DNA of 64,000 bases from Marinobacterium litorale DSM 23545 (GCF_000428985.1 NZ_AUAZ01000004.1:1-64000); one strand, 5' to 3'. Shown: positions 47,416-59,182, numbered from the stretch's first letter. Notes: generated by a model from the letters alone, not told the origin. Program-made: numbers and translations.

Positions 47416-49968
47416 TTACAGGGTGCGCTGTACTTCGACGGTGTCGTAAACCTCGATCTGGTCGCCGACTTTGACGTCATTGTAGTTCTTGACGCCGATC
47501 CCGCACTCCATACCCTGGCGCACTTCCTGAACCGCATCCTTGAAGCGACGCAGGGATTCCAGTTCACCTTCGTAGATCACCACGTTATCGCGCAGTACAC
47601 GGATACGCTTGTTGCGATACACGGTACCTTCGATAACCATACAACCGGCAATCGCACCCAGCTTCGGCGAACGGAACACATCACGCACTTCGGCGATACC
47701 CACGATATCTTCGCGATACTCCGGCGAGAGCAGACCGCTCATTGCCTGTTTCACATCATCGATGATGTCGTAGATAACGCTGTAGTAACGCAGCTCCAGC
47801 TCTTCACGCTCGACGATGGCCCGCGCCTGCGCATCGGCACGGACGTTAAAGCCGATCAGGATCGCCGAAGAGGCCAGTGCCAGGTTGGCGTCGGTCTCAC
47901 CGATACCACCCACACCGCTGGACACGATGGTAACTTTGACCTCGTCGGTAGAGAGTTCCTGCAGCGACTGAGTCAGCGCCTCCAGTGAACCACGCACATC
48001 GGCCTTGAGGACGATGTTGAGCGACTTCACTTCGCCAGCCTGCATATTGTCGAACAGGTTCTCCAGCTTCGCTTTCTGCTGACGAGCCAGCTTCACTTCG
48101 CGGAACTTGCCCTGACGGAAGAGCGCCACTTCACGGGCCTTCTTCTCGGAAGAAACCACGGTGAATTCGTCACCCGCGTCCGGCGTACCATCCAGGCCGA
48201 GAATCTCGACCGGAATCGAAGGCCCGGCGGTGTCGGTTTGCTGACCGGCTTCGTCCAGCATGGCACGTACACGGCCGTAGTGGAGACCCGCCAGCACGAT
48301 ATCGCCTTTCTTCAGGGTACCGTTCTGAACCAGAACGGTAGAAACCGGACCGCGCCCTTTATCCAGACGGGACTCGACCACAACACCCTGCCCGGGCGCT
48401 TCGGAAACTGCTTTAAGCTCAAGTACTTCTGCCTGCAGCAGCACTTTGTCCAGCAGATCGTCGATGCCTTCACCGCTCTTGGCGGAAACGTGGGCAAACT
48501 GTACGTCGCCACCCCAATCCTCGGAGATAACGTCACGCTGAGCCAGCTCGCCACGAACACGCTCGGGGTCCGCTTCCGGCTTATCGATCTTGTTAACTGC
48601 CACAACCAGCGGTACGCCCGCTGCCTTGGCATGCTGGATCGCCTCTTCGGTCTGCGGCATTACGCCGTCATCGGCAGCCACAACCAGAATAACGATATCG
48701 GTAAGCTGGGCACCACGTGCACGCATGGCGGTAAAGGCCGCGTGCCCCGGGGTATCCAGGAAAGTCACCATGCCGTTTTCGGTTTCAACGTGGTAAGCAC
48801 CGATGTGCTGGGTAATACCGCCGGATTCACCGGCCGCCACGCGGGTGCGACGAATATGGTCAAGCAGTGAGGTCTTACCGTGGTCAACGTGACCCATAAC
48901 GGTCACAACCGGTGCGCGAGGTGCTTCATCACCCTGAACCGCTTCGATGCTTTCGATCAGCGCATCCTCGATGGCGTTCTCCTGCATCGGCTTGGCCTTG
49001 TGACCCATCTCTTCGACAACCAGTGTTGCCGTATCCTGGTCGATCACCTGGTTGATGGTCGCCATGGCGCCCATCTTGAACATCACCTTGATCACTTCCG
49101 CCGCTTTCACGGACATCTTCTTGGCCAGCTCGGCCACAGTGATGCTTTCCGGGATGCTCACTTCGTGAACAACCGGTGCCGTCGGCTTCTCGAAGCCGTG
49201 CTTGTTCGGCGCAGCCGCACGACCGCCCTTACCTCCACGTTTGCCACCCTTGCCACGACGGGAACGCTGTTCGTCATCGAAACGCCCTTTACCGCGACGC
49301 GGCTTATCGTCATTGCCGAAGCTCTTACCCTTGCCGCGCTCTTTATCTTTACGACGGGGCGCGTCATCGCGCTTGGGCGGAGCGGGTGGCTCAACCACAG
49401 GCGCAGGCTCCGGTGCTGCCGGTTCGGCCTTGGCTTCAGGCTCAACCTTCGGTGCCGGCTCCGACTTGGCTTCTGCCGATGCAGCCGCCTGTTCGGGCTG
49501 CACGGCTTCCTGAGCGGCTTCGGCTGCTTCTTTTGCTTTCTCCGGGGCGGCCGGTGCCGCTTCGGTTTTCGCCGGCTCGGCAGCTACGTCTTGAGCTGCG
49601 CTTTCCTGAGCGACTGCTACCGGTTCCTCTGCGGAAACCTCTTCCGGTTTATCTTCAAGCTCTTCACGCTTGACATAGGTACGCTTCTTACGCACCTCGA
49701 TGTTAACGGTCTTACGTTTGCCAGATGCGCCGGAAACCTTCAGTTGTGAAGTGCTTTTGCGCTTGAGCGTAATCTTTTTCGGCTCGCCTGCGTCGGCATC
49801 TTCGCCATGACTACGTTTCAGATAGGCAAGCAGTGCCTGACGTTCACTTTCGGTGACCATCGAGCCATCTTTTTTGTTATCAATGCCCGCTTCCTGCATC
49901 TGCTTCAGCAAACGCTCAACGGATACACCAACCACATCGGCAAGCTGCTTAACGGTGACTTCTGCCAT
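47416..49968 (-). CDS. infB: Translation initiation factor IF-2
   Basis: GTPase that brings initiator tRNA to the ribosome. The 850-residue protein starts with an IF2N domain ([20 protein letters not shown]). A long Ala/Glu/Pro-rich linker and a Lys/Arg/Gly-rich stretch run to about residue 260, followed by a second IF2N. The G domain has [15 protein letters not shown] near 353-367, DTPGHAAF and NKID. Domains II-IV with the initiator-binding C-terminus complete it. The start is 25 bases after nusA. Length is normal; the linker is low-complexity, as usual. Confidence 0.98.
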   Translation of the reverse strand: MAEVTVKQLADVVGVSVERLLKQMQEAGIDNKKDGSMVTESERQALLAYLKRSHGEDADAGEPKKITLKRKSTSQLKVSGASGKRKTVNIEVRKKRTYVKREELEDKPEEVSAEEPVAVAQESAAQDVAAEPAKTEAAPAAPEKAKEAAEAAQEAVQPEQAAASAEAKSEPAPKVEPEAKAEPAAPEPAPVVEPPAPPKRDDAPRRKDKERGKGKSFGNDDKPRRGKGRFDDEQRSRRGKGGKRGGKGGRAAAPNKHGFEKPTAPVVHEVSIPESITVAELAKKMSVKAAEVIKVMFKMGAMATINQVIDQDTATLVVEEMGHKAKPMQENAIEDALIESIEAVQGDEAPRAPVVTVMGHVDHGKTSLLDHIRRTRVAAGESGGITQHIGAYHVETENGMVTFLDTPGHAAFTAMRARGAQLTDIVILVVAADDGVMPQTEEAIQHAKAAGVPLVVAVNKIDKPEADPERVRGELAQRDVISEDWGGDVQFAHVSAKSGEGIDDLLDKVLLQAEVLELKAVSEAPGQGVVVESRLDKGRGPVSTVLVQNGTLKKGDIVLAGLHYGRVRAMLDEAGQQTDTAGPSIPVEILGLDGTPDAGDEFTVVSSEKKAREVALFRQGKFREVKLARQQKAKLENLFDNMQAGEVKSLNIVLKADVRGSLEALTQSLQELSTDEVKVTIVSSGVGGIGETDANLALASSAILIGFNVRADAQARAIVEREELELRYYSVIYDIIDDVKQAMSGLLSPEYREDIVGIAEVRDVFRSPKLGAIAGCMVIEGTVYRNKRIRVLRDNVVIYEGELESLRRFKDAVQEVRQGMECGIGVKNYNDVKVGDQIEVYDTVEVQRTL

Positions 49969-49993
49969 AAATGGTCTCTCCTCCTCCGTTGGG

Positions 49994-51484
49994 TTACTGT
50001 TGCTCTGCGAACCAGGGAGCCCGCGCGGTCATGATCAACTCTGCCGCTTTGGCCTCATCCAGTCCCTCGATCTCCAGCAGGTCTTCAACGCCCTGCTCTG
50101 CCAGATCTTCCATCGTCACGATGCCTCTGGCAGCCAACTGATATGCCAGCGCCTTATCCATGCCGTCCATACCGAGGAGATCCTCCGCAGGCTCTGCATC
50201 ACCCAACTGCTCTTCACTGGCGATGGCCAGATTAAGCAACGCATCCTTGGCGCGCGAGCGCAGGGCATCAACGATATCTTCGTCGAAATCTTCGATTTCG
50301 AGCATTTCATCAACCGGCACGTAGGCCACCTCTTCGAGTGAGGTAAAACCTTCGTCGACCAGTATTTCAGCCAGATCTTCATCCACATCCAGATGATCCA
50401 TGAACAACTGGAGAATGGAGCCAATCTCAGACTGCTGTTTTTCTTCCGCTTCGGCTTCGCTCATGACGTTGAGATCCCAGCCGGTCAGCTCGGATGCCAG
50501 ACGCACGTTCTGGCCACTACGACCAATCGCCATTGCCAGCGCTTCTTCGGCCACAGCCACGTCCATGGAGTGGGTTTCTTCATCGATTACGATGGAAGCC
50601 ACTTCCGCCGGTGCCATGGCATTGATCACCAGCTGTGCCGGGTTATCGTCCCAGAGCACGATATCGACGCGCTCACCGCCCAGCTCGTTGGAAACAGCCT
50701 GGACACGGGAGCCGCGCATACCGACGCAGGCACCCACCGGATCGATCCGGCCATCGTTGGTTTTGACCGCAATCTTGGCACGTGCACCGGGGTCCCGCGC
50801 TGCCGCGCGGATCTCGATCACCTCTTCAGCGATCTCCGGCACCTCGATACGGAACAGCTCGATCAGCATCTCCGGCGATGTACGGCTGAGAATCAGCTGA
50901 GGACCACGACCTTCGCCACGAACCTCCTGCAAGACGGCGCGGACACGATCACCCATGCGGAAGCTCTCACGCGGAATCAGGCTTTCCCGAGGCAGCAACG
51001 CTTCAGCGTTATTACCCAGGTCCACAATAATATTGTCTCGCGTCACTTTCTTTACCGTACCGGCGATCAACTCGCCCTGACGGTCACGGTAGAGCTCGAC
51101 CACCTTGGCACGTTCTGCCTCACGCACTTTCTGTACGATGACCTGTTTTGCGGTCTGAGCGGCAATACGACCAAACTTGACTGACTCGACCTTCTCTTCC
51201 CAAGTGTCGCCAGGCTTCAGATTGGAATCGATTTCAAGCGCTTCTTCCAGGGTTAACTCGGTGCCCAACGCCGGTACTTCTTCATTACTGACCACAAGCC
51301 AGCGACGGAAAGTTTCATAATCACCGGTGGCACGATCAATCACGACACGGATGTCGGCTTCTTCGTCGTAACGCTTTTTGGTCGCTGTTGCCAGCGCCGC
51401 CTCGATCGCTTCGAAAATTACGCCTTTCGCTACGTCTTTCTCGTTCGAAACGGCTTCTGCAACCAGTAGAATCTCTTTATTCAT
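49994..51484 (-). CDS. nusA: Transcription termination/antitermination protein NusA
   Basis: Binds RNA polymerase and nascent RNA, controlling pausing, termination and antitermination. The 496-residue protein has the N-terminal polymerase-binding domain ([20 protein letters not shown]) and an S1 domain near 135-200. Two KH domains follow ([20 protein letters not shown] in the first). Two acidic C-terminal repeats, typical of the gammaproteobacterial form, close the protein ([34 protein letters not shown]). NusA represses its own operon in E. coli, which fits the paired terminators upstream of rimP. Confidence 0.98.
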   Translation of the reverse strand: MNKEILLVAEAVSNEKDVAKGVIFEAIEAALATATKKRYDEEADIRVVIDRATGDYETFRRWLVVSNEEVPALGTELTLEEALEIDSNLKPGDTWEEKVESVKFGRIAAQTAKQVIVQKVREAERAKVVELYRDRQGELIAGTVKKVTRDNIIVDLGNNAEALLPRESLIPRESFRMGDRVRAVLQEVRGEGRGPQLILSRTSPEMLIELFRIEVPEIAEEVIEIRAAARDPGARAKIAVKTNDGRIDPVGACVGMRGSRVQAVSNELGGERVDIVLWDDNPAQLVINAMAPAEVASIVIDEETHSMDVAVAEEALAMAIGRSGQNVRLASELTGWDLNVMSEAEAEEKQQSEIGSILQLFMDHLDVDEDLAEILVDEGFTSLEEVAYVPVDEMLEIEDFDEDIVDALRSRAKDALLNLAIASEEQLGDAEPAEDLLGMDGMDKALAYQLAARGIVTMEDLAEQGVEDLLEIEGLDEAKAAELIMTARAPWFAEQQ

Positions 51485-51585
51485 ACCACTGCCTCGCCCT
51501 TATACCTCGTACCGCTCTCAAGTGCCGATTATCGGCCACTGAAAGCGCGGAACCTTTTAACCATTTTGGCCCGGGGGTCAATCGT

Positions 51586-52053
51586 TTAGACCTGGGGCAC
51601 CACATTAGCCCGCTCGATGTAATCGATCGGCAACAGGTACTCCTCCTCGTCGACTATCAGCAGAACCTCTTCACCCTCGACGCCGTTCAGAAGCCCTTTA
51701 AAGTTGCGACGCCCCTCGAAAGGGACGCGCAGTTTGATCTGTACCCGGTGACCACGAAACGCCTCGAAGTGGGCCAGCGTATACAATGGCCGGTCCATGC
51801 CCGGAGAGGACACCTCCAGCGTGTAGTGTTCACTGATCGGGTCTTCCACATCCAGGATACCGCTGACTTGATGGCTCACACGCGCACAGTCATCCACGGT
51901 GACCCCTTCCGGCCCGTCGATATAGATTCTCAACAGACTGTTATTACCTGCGGAGTGGAACTCAACGCCCCATAACTCCAGGCCCAGACCAACAACGGCC
52001 GGCTCGACCAGTTCCTGCAAAAGTTTCAGCTTGGCTGACACTGACAACCCCAC
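51586..52053 (-). CDS. rimP: Ribosome maturation factor RimP
   Basis: Assists 30S assembly. The 155-residue protein has the conserved core YIDGPEGVTVDDCARVSHQV, ILDVEDPI and LEVSSPGMDRPLYT. The frame opens with GTG at 52053; a second GTG at 52041 has a GGGG motif six bases before it and is an equally possible start (151 residues). It is the first protein gene of the nusA operon, behind two tandem terminators and the initiator tRNA. Confidence 0.95.
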   Translation of the reverse strand: MGLSVSAKLKLLQELVEPAVVGLGLELWGVEFHSAGNNSLLRIYIDGPEGVTVDDCARVSHQVSGILDVEDPISEHYTLEVSSPGMDRPLYTLAHFEAFRGHRVQIKLRVPFEGRRNFKGLLNGVEGEEVLLIVDEEEYLLPIDYIERANVVPQV

Positions 52054-52070
52054 TTGTGCGTGCCTGAAAC

Positions 52071-52098
52071 AAAAAATGGGTCACTAACGGACCCATTT
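52071..52098 (-). terminator. Second terminator between tRNA-fMet and rimP
   Basis: Read leftward, AAATGGGTC pairs with GACCCATTT over a seven-base loop and ends in a six-T run, only about 20 bases before the rimP start. Its place before rimP-nusA suggests an attenuator. Confidence 0.8.
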
Positions 52099-52132
52099 CT
52101 GACGAGGCACCAACGCCTATGATTTACCTACG

Positions 52133-52155
52133 AAAAAGCCCCTGAAAAGGGGCTT
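52133..52155 (-). terminator. First terminator after tRNA-fMet
   Basis: Read leftward, AAGCCCC pairs with GGGGCTT over a six-base loop and is followed by a T run. It starts 15 bases after the tRNA 3' end and forms a tandem pair with the one at 52071-52098. Confidence 0.8.
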
Positions 52156-52169
52156 AATCAAAAACTAGG

Positions 52170-52246
<77 letters not shown>

Positions 52247-52294
52247 TCAGAAACAGGTCACGTATTATACATACCACCTGCCCAGTTTACAACT

Positions 52295-52380
52295 TGGTGC
52301 CCAAGGCCGGACTCGAACCGGCACGTCCATAGGACACTACCCCCTCAAGATAGCGTGTCTACCAATTCCACCACTTGGGC
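52295..52380 (-). tRNA. tRNA-Leu (anticodon GAG)
   Basis: 86 bases with encoded CCA and the long variable arm of a class II tRNA. The anticodon loop TTGAGGG sits between stems CTATC and GGTAG, giving GAG, which reads CUC/CUU. It lies between secG and tRNA-fMet as leuU does in many gammaproteobacteria. Confidence 0.96.
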
Positions 52381-52390
52381 TAACTCTTTA

Positions 52391-52768
52391 CTACTGCCCC
52401 GCTGACGGGATATCGCTATCCCCGGCCGGAGCCTGGCTCTGCTCAAGACCCGGCAATTCCGGCTGAGCAGGCTTTTGTTCGGCGGCAGATTCAATCACGT
52501 CCTGAGCCGGAATACCAGCATCATCAACGTTGACCGCCTTTTGCTTGGCGTATACCGCCAGCGCGAAGCTGGTGATAAACAGACCCAAAGCCAGCACGCC
52601 GGTCGCGCGACCGAGCACACTGCTAGAACCCTGACTGCCGAAAACAGTTTGCGATGCACCGCCTCCAAAGGAAGCGCCCGCTTCGGCACCCTTACCCTGC
52701 TGCAACAGCACCAGAGCAATAATCGCTGCTGCCAGCAGCACGTGCACTATAAGAACCAGTGATTCCAT
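52391..52768 (-). CDS. secG: Preprotein translocase subunit SecG
   Basis: Small inner-membrane subunit that speeds SecYEG export. The 125-residue protein has two membrane spans (LVLIVHVLLAAAIIALVLLQ and VLALGLFITSFALAVYA) with the conserved QQGKGAEAGASFGGGASQTV loop between them. The C-terminal tail is Pro/Gln/Ala-rich and variable. It starts 13 bases after tpiA and ends ten bases before the tRNA-Leu gene. Confidence 0.95.
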   Translation of the reverse strand: MESLVLIVHVLLAAAIIALVLLQQGKGAEAGASFGGGASQTVFGSQGSSSVLGRATGVLALGLFITSFALAVYAKQKAVNVDDAGIPAQDVIESAAEQKPAQPELPGLEQSQAPAGDSDIPSAGQ

Positions 52769-52781
52769 CGTCTCAACCGTT

Positions 52782-53549
52782 TCAGCCAGCGACTGCCGCT
52801 CGGCAGATCGCTAGAAAATCGTCTGCATTCAATGATGCGCCGCCAATCAGCCCACCATCAATATCTTTCTGCGCGAACAACTCGCGCGCGTTAGCCGGTT
52901 TCACACTCCCTCCGTAAAGGAGCCTTACTTTCTCAGCCAACGGTCCGTCGATAGTTGCCAGCACCTGGCGAATATGCGCATGAACGTCCTGCGCCTGTTC
53001 CGGTGTTGCTGTCCTGCCGGTGCCAATCGCCCACACAGGCTCATACGCAACAACCAGCAGATCCAGTACTTCGGGTGACAACCCACTCAGCGCACTAAGC
53101 AACTGCTGCTCGACAACCGCAAGGGTATCTCCCGAGTCACGCTGTTCAAGCGACTCGCCGACGCACAGGATCGGAGCAAGCCCGGCTGCAACGGCGGAAC
53201 TCAGCTTTGCAGCGACACGCTTGTCGGTATCACCAAACAGCGTCCGACGCTCGGAGTGCCCGACCAGGACCGCGCTACAACCGACATCAACCAGCATCTC
53301 GGCTGAAACCTCACCGGTATAGGCACCGTCCTCAAATTCGCAAAGATCCTGAGCACCCACCATCAAGCGGGTTGCTACCGCCTGAGCCCTGACCTGACCG
53401 ACATATATAGCTGGCGGACAAACCATAACATCGACGGAGCTGTCCAGATTTCCAGATGCGAGACCAGACAGAACCGAACTCACCAGATCGTCATTTTTGG
53501 CGATCCGCCCGTTCATCTTCCAGTTACCGGCAACCAGCGCCTTGCGCAT
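52782..53549 (-). CDS. tpiA: Triosephosphate isomerase
   Basis: Interconverts dihydroxyacetone phosphate and glyceraldehyde-3-phosphate. The start at 53549 gives 255 residues beginning MRKALVAGNWKMNG; it has AAGGGGG five bases upstream and the family's length, so the nine extra codons open to 53576 are not used. Catalytic Lys lies in GNWKMNG, His in GHSERR near residue 95 and Glu in AYEPVWAIGTG near 166; the LYGGSVKPAN phosphate-binding loop is present. Confidence 0.97.
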   Translation of the reverse strand: MRKALVAGNWKMNGRIAKNDDLVSSVLSGLASGNLDSSVDVMVCPPAIYVGQVRAQAVATRLMVGAQDLCEFEDGAYTGEVSAEMLVDVGCSAVLVGHSERRTLFGDTDKRVAAKLSSAVAAGLAPILCVGESLEQRDSGDTLAVVEQQLLSALSGLSPEVLDLLVVAYEPVWAIGTGRTATPEQAQDVHAHIRQVLATIDGPLAEKVRLLYGGSVKPANARELFAQKDIDGGLIGGASLNADDFLAICRAAVAG

Positions 53550-53646
53550 CGGAACCCCCTTACGAAAGAGGCGCAAATATTAACTGAGCCTCTTGGATGT
53601 TACAAGTGATTAATCGGTTTTTTACTGCGCTTTCAATCAGTAAGCA

Positions 53647-54990
53647 TCAGGCAACGGCCAATGCAGCTTCGACACGCTCAGCAAGATCCCGACAGACAGT
53701 TTCAACCTGACCGCCGTCTTCGCCCTCAACCATGACCCGCACAACCGGTTCTGTCCCGGAGGGGCGCAATAACACCCGGCCCCGGCCGGCGAGTGCCCCC
53801 TCCGCATCGGCCACTGCCGCTTCAATCCGGGCATTCCCATCGAGGACGGCGTTTCGATCGCGCCTGACATTAATCATGCATTGCGGCATTTTCTCCATGC
53901 CGTCGCACAACTCGCGCAGAGATCGGCCCGTCTCGGCCATAATCTTCAGCACCTGCACGGCAGAGACCGTGCCATCACCGGTGGAGGTCAAATGGCGGCA
54001 CACCACATGACCGGAGCTTTCTCCACCGAGTATCCAGTCATGACTTACCAGCTGTTCCATGACATAGCGATCACCCACGGCCGCACGCACAAAGGGAATG
54101 CCCAGCCGGGCAAATGCCTGTTCCAGGCCAAAATTGGACATCAGCGTACCGACAACGCCGCCTTTGAGCTGGTCCTGTTCATGCATGGCACGAGCGATAA
54201 TGTAGAGCAGCTGATCACCATCGACCACATCACCGGCATGGTCCACCATTATCAGGCGATCGCCATCCCCGTCGAGTGCGATACCCAGGTCCGCTTTTTC
54301 TTCAACCACACGGCGGGCAAGCTCTTCAGGTGCCGTTGCGCCACAGCCTTCATTGATATTGAGACCATTCGGGCGCGACGCCACCTCAATCACATCGGCC
54401 CCCAGTTCCGAAAACACCTTGGGAGACACATGGTAGGTCGCGCCGTTGGCACAATCGATCAGTATGCGCAGGCCTCGCAGGTTAAGCTGACCGCCGGCGG
54501 TGGATTTACAGAACTCGATATACCGTCCGGCCGCGTCGTTAATCCGGCTGACTTTGCCCAGGCTCGCCGAATTGACAGTCGACATCTGCAGATCCATCTG
54601 CGCTTCGATGGCGCGCTCCACCTCATCAGGCAGCTTGGTCCCCTGGGCCGAGAAGAACTTGATGCCGTTATCTTCAAACGCATTATGCGAGGCGCTGATC
54701 ACAATGCCGGCGCTGGCCCGGAAGGTTCGGGTCAGATACGCCACACCCGGTGTCGGCATTGGGCCGGTGAGCTGAACATCGACACCGGCGGCGGACAAGC
54801 CCGCTTCCAGCGCCGACTCAAACATGTACCCGGAGATCCGGGTATCCTTGCCGATAACGATTCGACTCTGGCCCCGACGGGCAAACACGCAGCCCGCAGC
54901 CCAGCCCAGCTTGATCATAAAGTCCGGCGTAATGGGAAACTCGCCGACCCGCCCCCGAATACCATCAGTCCCGAAATAACGCCTTGTCAT
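53647..54990 (-). CDS. glmM: Phosphoglucosamine mutase
   Basis: Converts glucosamine-6-phosphate to glucosamine-1-phosphate for UDP-GlcNAc, peptidoglycan and LPS. The 447-residue protein starts [13 protein letters not shown]. It has the phosphoserine loop [12 protein letters not shown] near residue 100, the metal loop [11 protein letters not shown] and the C-terminal [14 protein letters not shown]. It overlaps folP by four bases, the conserved folP-glmM arrangement. Confidence 0.97.
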   Translation of the reverse strand: MTRRYFGTDGIRGRVGEFPITPDFMIKLGWAAGCVFARRGQSRIVIGKDTRISGYMFESALEAGLSAAGVDVQLTGPMPTPGVAYLTRTFRASAGIVISASHNAFEDNGIKFFSAQGTKLPDEVERAIEAQMDLQMSTVNSASLGKVSRINDAAGRYIEFCKSTAGGQLNLRGLRILIDCANGATYHVSPKVFSELGADVIEVASRPNGLNINEGCGATAPEELARRVVEEKADLGIALDGDGDRLIMVDHAGDVVDGDQLLYIIARAMHEQDQLKGGVVGTLMSNFGLEQAFARLGIPFVRAAVGDRYVMEQLVSHDWILGGESSGHVVCRHLTSTGDGTVSAVQVLKIMAETGRSLRELCDGMEKMPQCMINVRRDRNAVLDGNARIEAAVADAEGALAGRGRVLLRPSGTEPVVRVMVEGEDGGQVETVCRDLAERVEAALAVA

Positions 54991-55853
54991 CGACCCGCCT
55001 GCTCCTCGCCATAGAGTACCGCTTCAGTCATGCGCACCACATCGACCGTGGCCGCCACGTCATGAACCCGGATTATATGACCACCGCGCTCCACTGCCAG
55101 CGCGACAGTCGCCAGACTTCCACACAGTCGCTCATGCACATCACGCCCCAGCGCCTGGCCGATCATGGTTTTGCGGGAAGTTCCAATCAGCAATGGAAGG
55201 TCGAAGGCATGAAACTCTTCCAGACGGCGCAACAACTCCAGATTATGATTGAGCGTTTTGCCAAAACCGAAACCCGGATCAAGGATCAGCTTATCCTTCG
55301 CCATGCCGGCCTCGACACACCGATCCAGCTGCTGCTCGAAGAAATCCTTCACTTCCGCCACAACATCCTCATACTGAGGGGCTCGCTGCATGGTCGCAGG
55401 ACTTCCCTGCATGTGCATCAGACAAACCGGCAACCCCGTCGCCGTGGCTGCCTCCAACGCACCGGGCCGCCCCAGAGAGCGCACGTCGTTGATCAAACCG
55501 GCGCCCGCAGCGGCCGCTTCGCGGATCACCTCCGGCGCACTGGTATCCACCGAGATAATCACGTCCAGTTCGCGAGCAAGTCGTTCGACCACCGGGATAA
55601 CCCGGTCCAGCTCCTCCTCCACACTGACGGGTGCCGCACCCGGGCGAGTCGACTCACCGCCCACATCGATCATCGTTGCGCCATCCGCCACCATTCCAAC
55701 GGCATGGGTCACTGCCTGCTCGATAGAAAGCCGGGACGCCCGGTAGAGATGCCCCCCGTCAGAAAATGAGTCCGGCGTTACATTGAGTATTCCCATCACC
55801 TGCGCACGGCGCAGATTCAGCGGCCGACCGGCACAATCAAGCTCGAATATCAC
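54987..55853 (-). CDS. folP: Dihydropteroate synthase
   Basis: Condenses p-aminobenzoate with dihydropterin pyrophosphate in folate synthesis; the sulfonamide target. The 288-residue TIM barrel has [15 protein letters not shown] near residue 20, [28 protein letters not shown] and [10 protein letters not shown]. It follows ftsH after a terminator hairpin, so it may have separate expression, and overlaps glmM. Confidence 0.97.
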   Translation of the reverse strand: MIFELDCAGRPLNLRRAQVMGILNVTPDSFSDGGHLYRASRLSIEQAVTHAVGMVADGATMIDVGGESTRPGAAPVSVEEELDRVIPVVERLARELDVIISVDTSAPEVIREAAAAGAGLINDVRSLGRPGALEAATATGLPVCLMHMQGSPATMQRAPQYEDVVAEVKDFFEQQLDRCVEAGMAKDKLILDPGFGFGKTLNHNLELLRRLEEFHAFDLPLLIGTSRKTMIGQALGRDVHERLCGSLATVALAVERGGHIIRVHDVAATVDVVRMTEAVLYGEEQAGR

Positions 55854-55880
55854 CCTTCCACTCTCTTCAAACAGGAATCG

Positions 55881-55909
55881 AAAAAAGAAGCCAGCACGGT
55901 GGCTGGCTT
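55881..55909 (-). terminator. Terminator between ftsH and folP
   Basis: Read leftward, AAGCCAGC pairs with GCTGGCTT over a six-base loop and leads into CTTTTTT, about 25 bases after the ftsH stop. Confidence 0.8.
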
Positions 55910-55932
55910 ACGCAACTTCCAGAAGTCTCTGC

Positions 55933-57945
55933 TTAATCGGGCCGCGAATCGTCGCGTTCGCGCCCCTCACCCGGTGCGTCGCTCTCTCCCGACTCACCTT
56001 CGTCAGCAGCCGACTCCTCCTGAGCATCGTCCCGAGGTGTTTCTTCGCGACGAGACTGAGACTGACGCGCCTCTTCGATATCGCGCTCAGCCTGATCGGC
56101 GCGCTCCTGCGCCTCCACCCAGCCATCCGGCGGTGATACTTCCTGACGCTCCATGAGCTGATCAAGCTGCTCGGATCCGATGGTTTCATATTTCATCAAC
56201 GCTTCAGCCATGGCATCCAGAATATCGCGGTTATCCTCGAGCATCTGTTTAGCTTTGTCATAACAGCCATCAATGATCCTGCGTACTTCCGCGTCGATCT
56301 TTTTCTGGGTCTCATCCGACATCGCTTTGGCAGACTGCCCCATACCGCGACCAAAGGGATCATCATCCTCATCGCCATACAGCAATGGGCCCAGTTCGTC
56401 CGATAAGCCCCATTTAGTGACCATATTGCGCGCCAGCATGGTGGCTTTCTGAATATCGTTGGAAGCACCGGTGGTGACACCGTCTTTACCCAGCGTCATC
56501 TCTTCGGCCAGACGCCCACCGTACAACGAGCAGATCTGAGAGATGATCGACTGACGGTTGTGGCTGTAACGGTCTTCCTCGGGCAGGAACATGGTGACAC
56601 CCAGTGCGCGCCCGCGCGGGATGATCGACACTTTGTAGACGGGATCATGTTCCGGCATCAGGCGACCAATAATCGCATGCCCCGATTCATGGTAGGCGGT
56701 ATTCAGGCGCTCCTTGTAGGACATCACCATGGATTTGCGCTCAGCGCCCATCATGATCTTGTCCTTCGCCTTTTCAAACTGATCCATGCTCACCGTGCGA
56801 CGGTTTTCACGGGCAGCAAACAGGGCCGCTTCGTTGACCAGGTTGGCCAGATCGGCACCGGAGAATCCCGGTGTACCGCGGGAAATCAGTTCAGGCTTCA
56901 CATCGTCACCCAACGGCACCTTGCGCATATGCACCTTGAGGATTTGCTCACGACCGCGGATATCCGGCAGCCCGACATGCACCTGACGGTCGAAACGCCC
57001 CGGTCGCAGCAACGCCTGGTCAAGCACATCCGGACGGTTGGTGGCCGCAATCACGATGATACCCTCGGTACCCTCGAAACCATCCATCTCGACCAGAAGC
57101 TGGTTGAGGGTCTGCTCACGCTCATCGTTACCGCCGCCCATGCCAGCACCACGATGACGCCCGACGGCATCGATTTCGTCGATAAAGATAATGCAGGGTG
57201 CATGCTTTTTGGCTTGTTCGAACATATCGCGGACACGGGATGCACCCACACCGACAAACATCTCAACAAAATCAGAGCCGGAAATACTGAAGAACGGCAC
57301 CTTGGCCTCTCCGGCGATCGCCTTGGCCAGCAGGGTCTTACCGGTACCGGGGGAGCCCGCCATCAGGACACCACGGGGAATATGACCACCGAGGCGCTGG
57401 AATTTACCCGGATCGCGCAGGTAATCAACCAGCTCCGCCACCTCTTCCTTGGCCTCCTCGACACCGGCCACATCATCAAAGGTGGTTTTTACCTGGTCTT
57501 CACTCATCATGCGCGCCTTGGACTTACCAAAGGACATGGGGCCACCTTTGCCGCCACCGCCGCCCTGCATCTGGCGCATGAAGAACATGAAGATCGCAAT
57601 AATAATCAGGATCGGGAAGGAGGCGACCAACAGTTGCGTCCAGATACTCTGGCGCTCGGGCTGCTTACCTTCGATGATCACATTATTGGAGAGCAGATCG
57701 TCGATCAGTTTCGGATCCTGTACCGCCGGGCGTACGGTTTCAAACCGCTCGCCATTGGTACGCTGGCCAACAATGGTATATCCATCAATCGTGACCTTGT
57801 CCACACGCCCGGACTGCACTTCCTGTACAAATTCCGAATAGTTGACGCGGCGCGACTCCGGTTCGGTGCTGAAGTTGTTGAAAACGGTCAACAGCACGGC
57901 CGCTATCACCAACCAAAGCACCAGATTCTTTGCCATATCGTTCAA
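55933..57945 (-). CDS. ftsH: ATP-dependent zinc metalloprotease FtsH
   Basis: Inner-membrane AAA+ protease, which in E. coli degrades LpxC and sigma-32. The 670-residue protein has membrane spans at about 6-24 and 107-127 around a periplasmic domain. Walker A is GSPGTGKT near residue 195, Walker B IIFIDEID, the second region of homology [18 protein letters not shown] and the zinc site HESGH near 418. TTG at 57945 is preceded by GAGGG seven bases away; the ATG three codons in (57936) lacks a well-placed site. The C-terminal tail is Glu/Asp/Arg-rich. Confidence 0.97.
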   Translation of the reverse strand: MNDMAKNLVLWLVIAAVLLTVFNNFSTEPESRRVNYSEFVQEVQSGRVDKVTIDGYTIVGQRTNGERFETVRPAVQDPKLIDDLLSNNVIIEGKQPERQSIWTQLLVASFPILIIIAIFMFFMRQMQGGGGGKGGPMSFGKSKARMMSEDQVKTTFDDVAGVEEAKEEVAELVDYLRDPGKFQRLGGHIPRGVLMAGSPGTGKTLLAKAIAGEAKVPFFSISGSDFVEMFVGVGASRVRDMFEQAKKHAPCIIFIDEIDAVGRHRGAGMGGGNDEREQTLNQLLVEMDGFEGTEGIIVIAATNRPDVLDQALLRPGRFDRQVHVGLPDIRGREQILKVHMRKVPLGDDVKPELISRGTPGFSGADLANLVNEAALFAARENRRTVSMDQFEKAKDKIMMGAERKSMVMSYKERLNTAYHESGHAIIGRLMPEHDPVYKVSIIPRGRALGVTMFLPEEDRYSHNRQSIISQICSLYGGRLAEEMTLGKDGVTTGASNDIQKATMLARNMVTKWGLSDELGPLLYGDEDDDPFGRGMGQSAKAMSDETQKKIDAEVRRIIDGCYDKAKQMLEDNRDILDAMAEALMKYETIGSEQLDQLMERQEVSPPDGWVEAQERADQAERDIEEARQSQSRREETPRDDAQEESAADEGESGESDAPGEGRERDDSRPD

Positions 57946-58069
57946 TGAGCTACCCTCGGTTCTCTTCTTGCTCTCGTTCAGCCACCGCTTGGCTTGGCGG
58001 CAACTGGCCTGAGTTCTTTACACCCGCCCGGCACTAACGCCAAAGCGAGTCAATCTTGCATGTTCAAGG

Positions 58070-58711
58070 TTATACGTGCCTGAACCCTTTTCCGAGCAGG
58101 TAAACTTCACGCGAACGGGCGCGCGAGGCATCCGGCTTGCGGGTGGATACACTGGCAAAACTCGCCCGCATCTCTTTCAGGTAGGCATCAAACCCCTCCC
58201 CCTGAAACACTTTGACCAGGAAGTTCCCGCCGGGCTTCAACACTTCTCGGGCCAGCTCCAGAGCCAACTCCACCAAGTACATTGCCGCCGGCTGATCAAT
58301 CGCCGCATTACCACTCATATTGGGGGCCATATCGGAGATTACAAGGTCAGCACGTGAATCCCCCATCACCGCCAGTATCTCGTTCAGCACCGATTCCTCG
58401 GTGAAATCGCCCTGTACGAAATCGACACCGGCCAGAGGATCCATTGGCAGAATATCGGAGGCAACCACACGCCCGCTGTCACCCACTATTTCAGCCGCCA
58501 CCTGGGACCAGCCTCCCGGCGCAGCCCCCAGGTCCACAATCGTCGACCCCGCCTTCAGCAGGCGGTCTTTTTGATCGATCTCCAGGAGTTTAAAGCTGGC
58601 ACGGGAGCGGTAACCCGACTCCTTGGAGCGTTTGACGTACTGGTCATCGAAATGTTCCTTCAGCCAGCGGCCACTGCTTTTTGATTTTGCCACAGGAAAA
58701 GTCTGCTCCAC
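58070..58711 (-). CDS. rlmE: 23S rRNA (uridine-2'-O)-methyltransferase RlmE
   Basis: Methylates U2552 of 23S rRNA. The 213-residue protein has [18 protein letters not shown], the SAM site [14 protein letters not shown] near residue 60, SDMAPNMSG and [12 protein letters not shown], all diagnostic. The frame opens at GTG 58711 without a good Shine-Dalgarno sequence; GTG at 58693 is another option. It is upstream of ftsH as in E. coli and diverges from yhbY. Confidence 0.96.
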   Translation of the reverse strand: MEQTFPVAKSKSSGRWLKEHFDDQYVKRSKESGYRSRASFKLLEIDQKDRLLKAGSTIVDLGAAPGGWSQVAAEIVGDSGRVVASDILPMDPLAGVDFVQGDFTEESVLNEILAVMGDSRADLVISDMAPNMSGNAAIDQPAAMYLVELALELAREVLKPGGNFLVKVFQGEGFDAYLKEMRASFASVSTRKPDASRARSREVYLLGKGFRHV

Positions 58712-58805
58712 ATACCACCGGTCGCTACTCAGCTCCGGGCAACTCGGTTAAAATTGGTCCTCGACCCACAAGGGCCAGATCTATAAAGAGGCACCGTATT
58801 CTAGT

Positions 58806-59111
58806 ATGAGCTTATCCCCTGAGCAAAAGAAGCAGTTCCGCACCCTGGGACACCAGATTAACCCCATCGTTACCGTCGCGGGCAACGGCCTGTCGGAAAA
58901 TGTTCAGCTGGAGGTTGATCGGGCGCTTGAAGACCACGAACTGATCAAGGTGAAGTTCGCCGTCGGCGACCGGGAACTGAAGAAAACATTGATCCGGGAG
59001 CTGTGCGAGATCGTTGAAGCCGAGCTGATTCAGGAGATCGGCAACATCGCACTGATCTACCGGGCAGCGCTGGAACCCAACCCGAAGCTCTCCAACCTGC
59101 TGCGGCTCTGA
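58806..59111 (+). CDS. yhbY: YhbY family RNA-binding protein (CRM domain)
   Basis: 101 residues, a stand-alone CRM domain associated with pre-50S ribosomes. It has KKQFRTLGHQINPIVTVAGN with the GxxG-type loop just after (GNGLSE), then HELIKVKFA and an IALIYR strand. It is the only rightward gene in the housekeeping block, divergent from rlmE as in E. coli, and ends at a bidirectional terminator shared with greA. Confidence 0.95.
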   Translation: MSLSPEQKKQFRTLGHQINPIVTVAGNGLSENVQLEVDRALEDHELIKVKFAVGDRELKKTLIRELCEIVEAELIQEIGNIALIYRAALEPNPKLSNLLRL

Positions 59112-59130
59112 TCAACACCCCGAACTCATA

Positions 59131-59167
59131 AAAAAACCGCCGAAGCTTCTCAGCCCGGCGGTTTTTT
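59131..59167. terminator. Bidirectional terminator between yhbY and greA
   Basis: AAAAAACCGCCG (59131-59142) pairs with CGGCGGTTTTTT (59156-59167) over a 13-base loop, giving T runs on both strands for the two convergent genes. Confidence 0.9.
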
Positions 59168-59182
59168 ACGTAAAGTCACATC

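Noticed and set aside
56560-57948. 462-codon open frame antisense to ftsH
   Set aside because: It fully overlaps the well-supported ftsH gene; codon-bias shadow.
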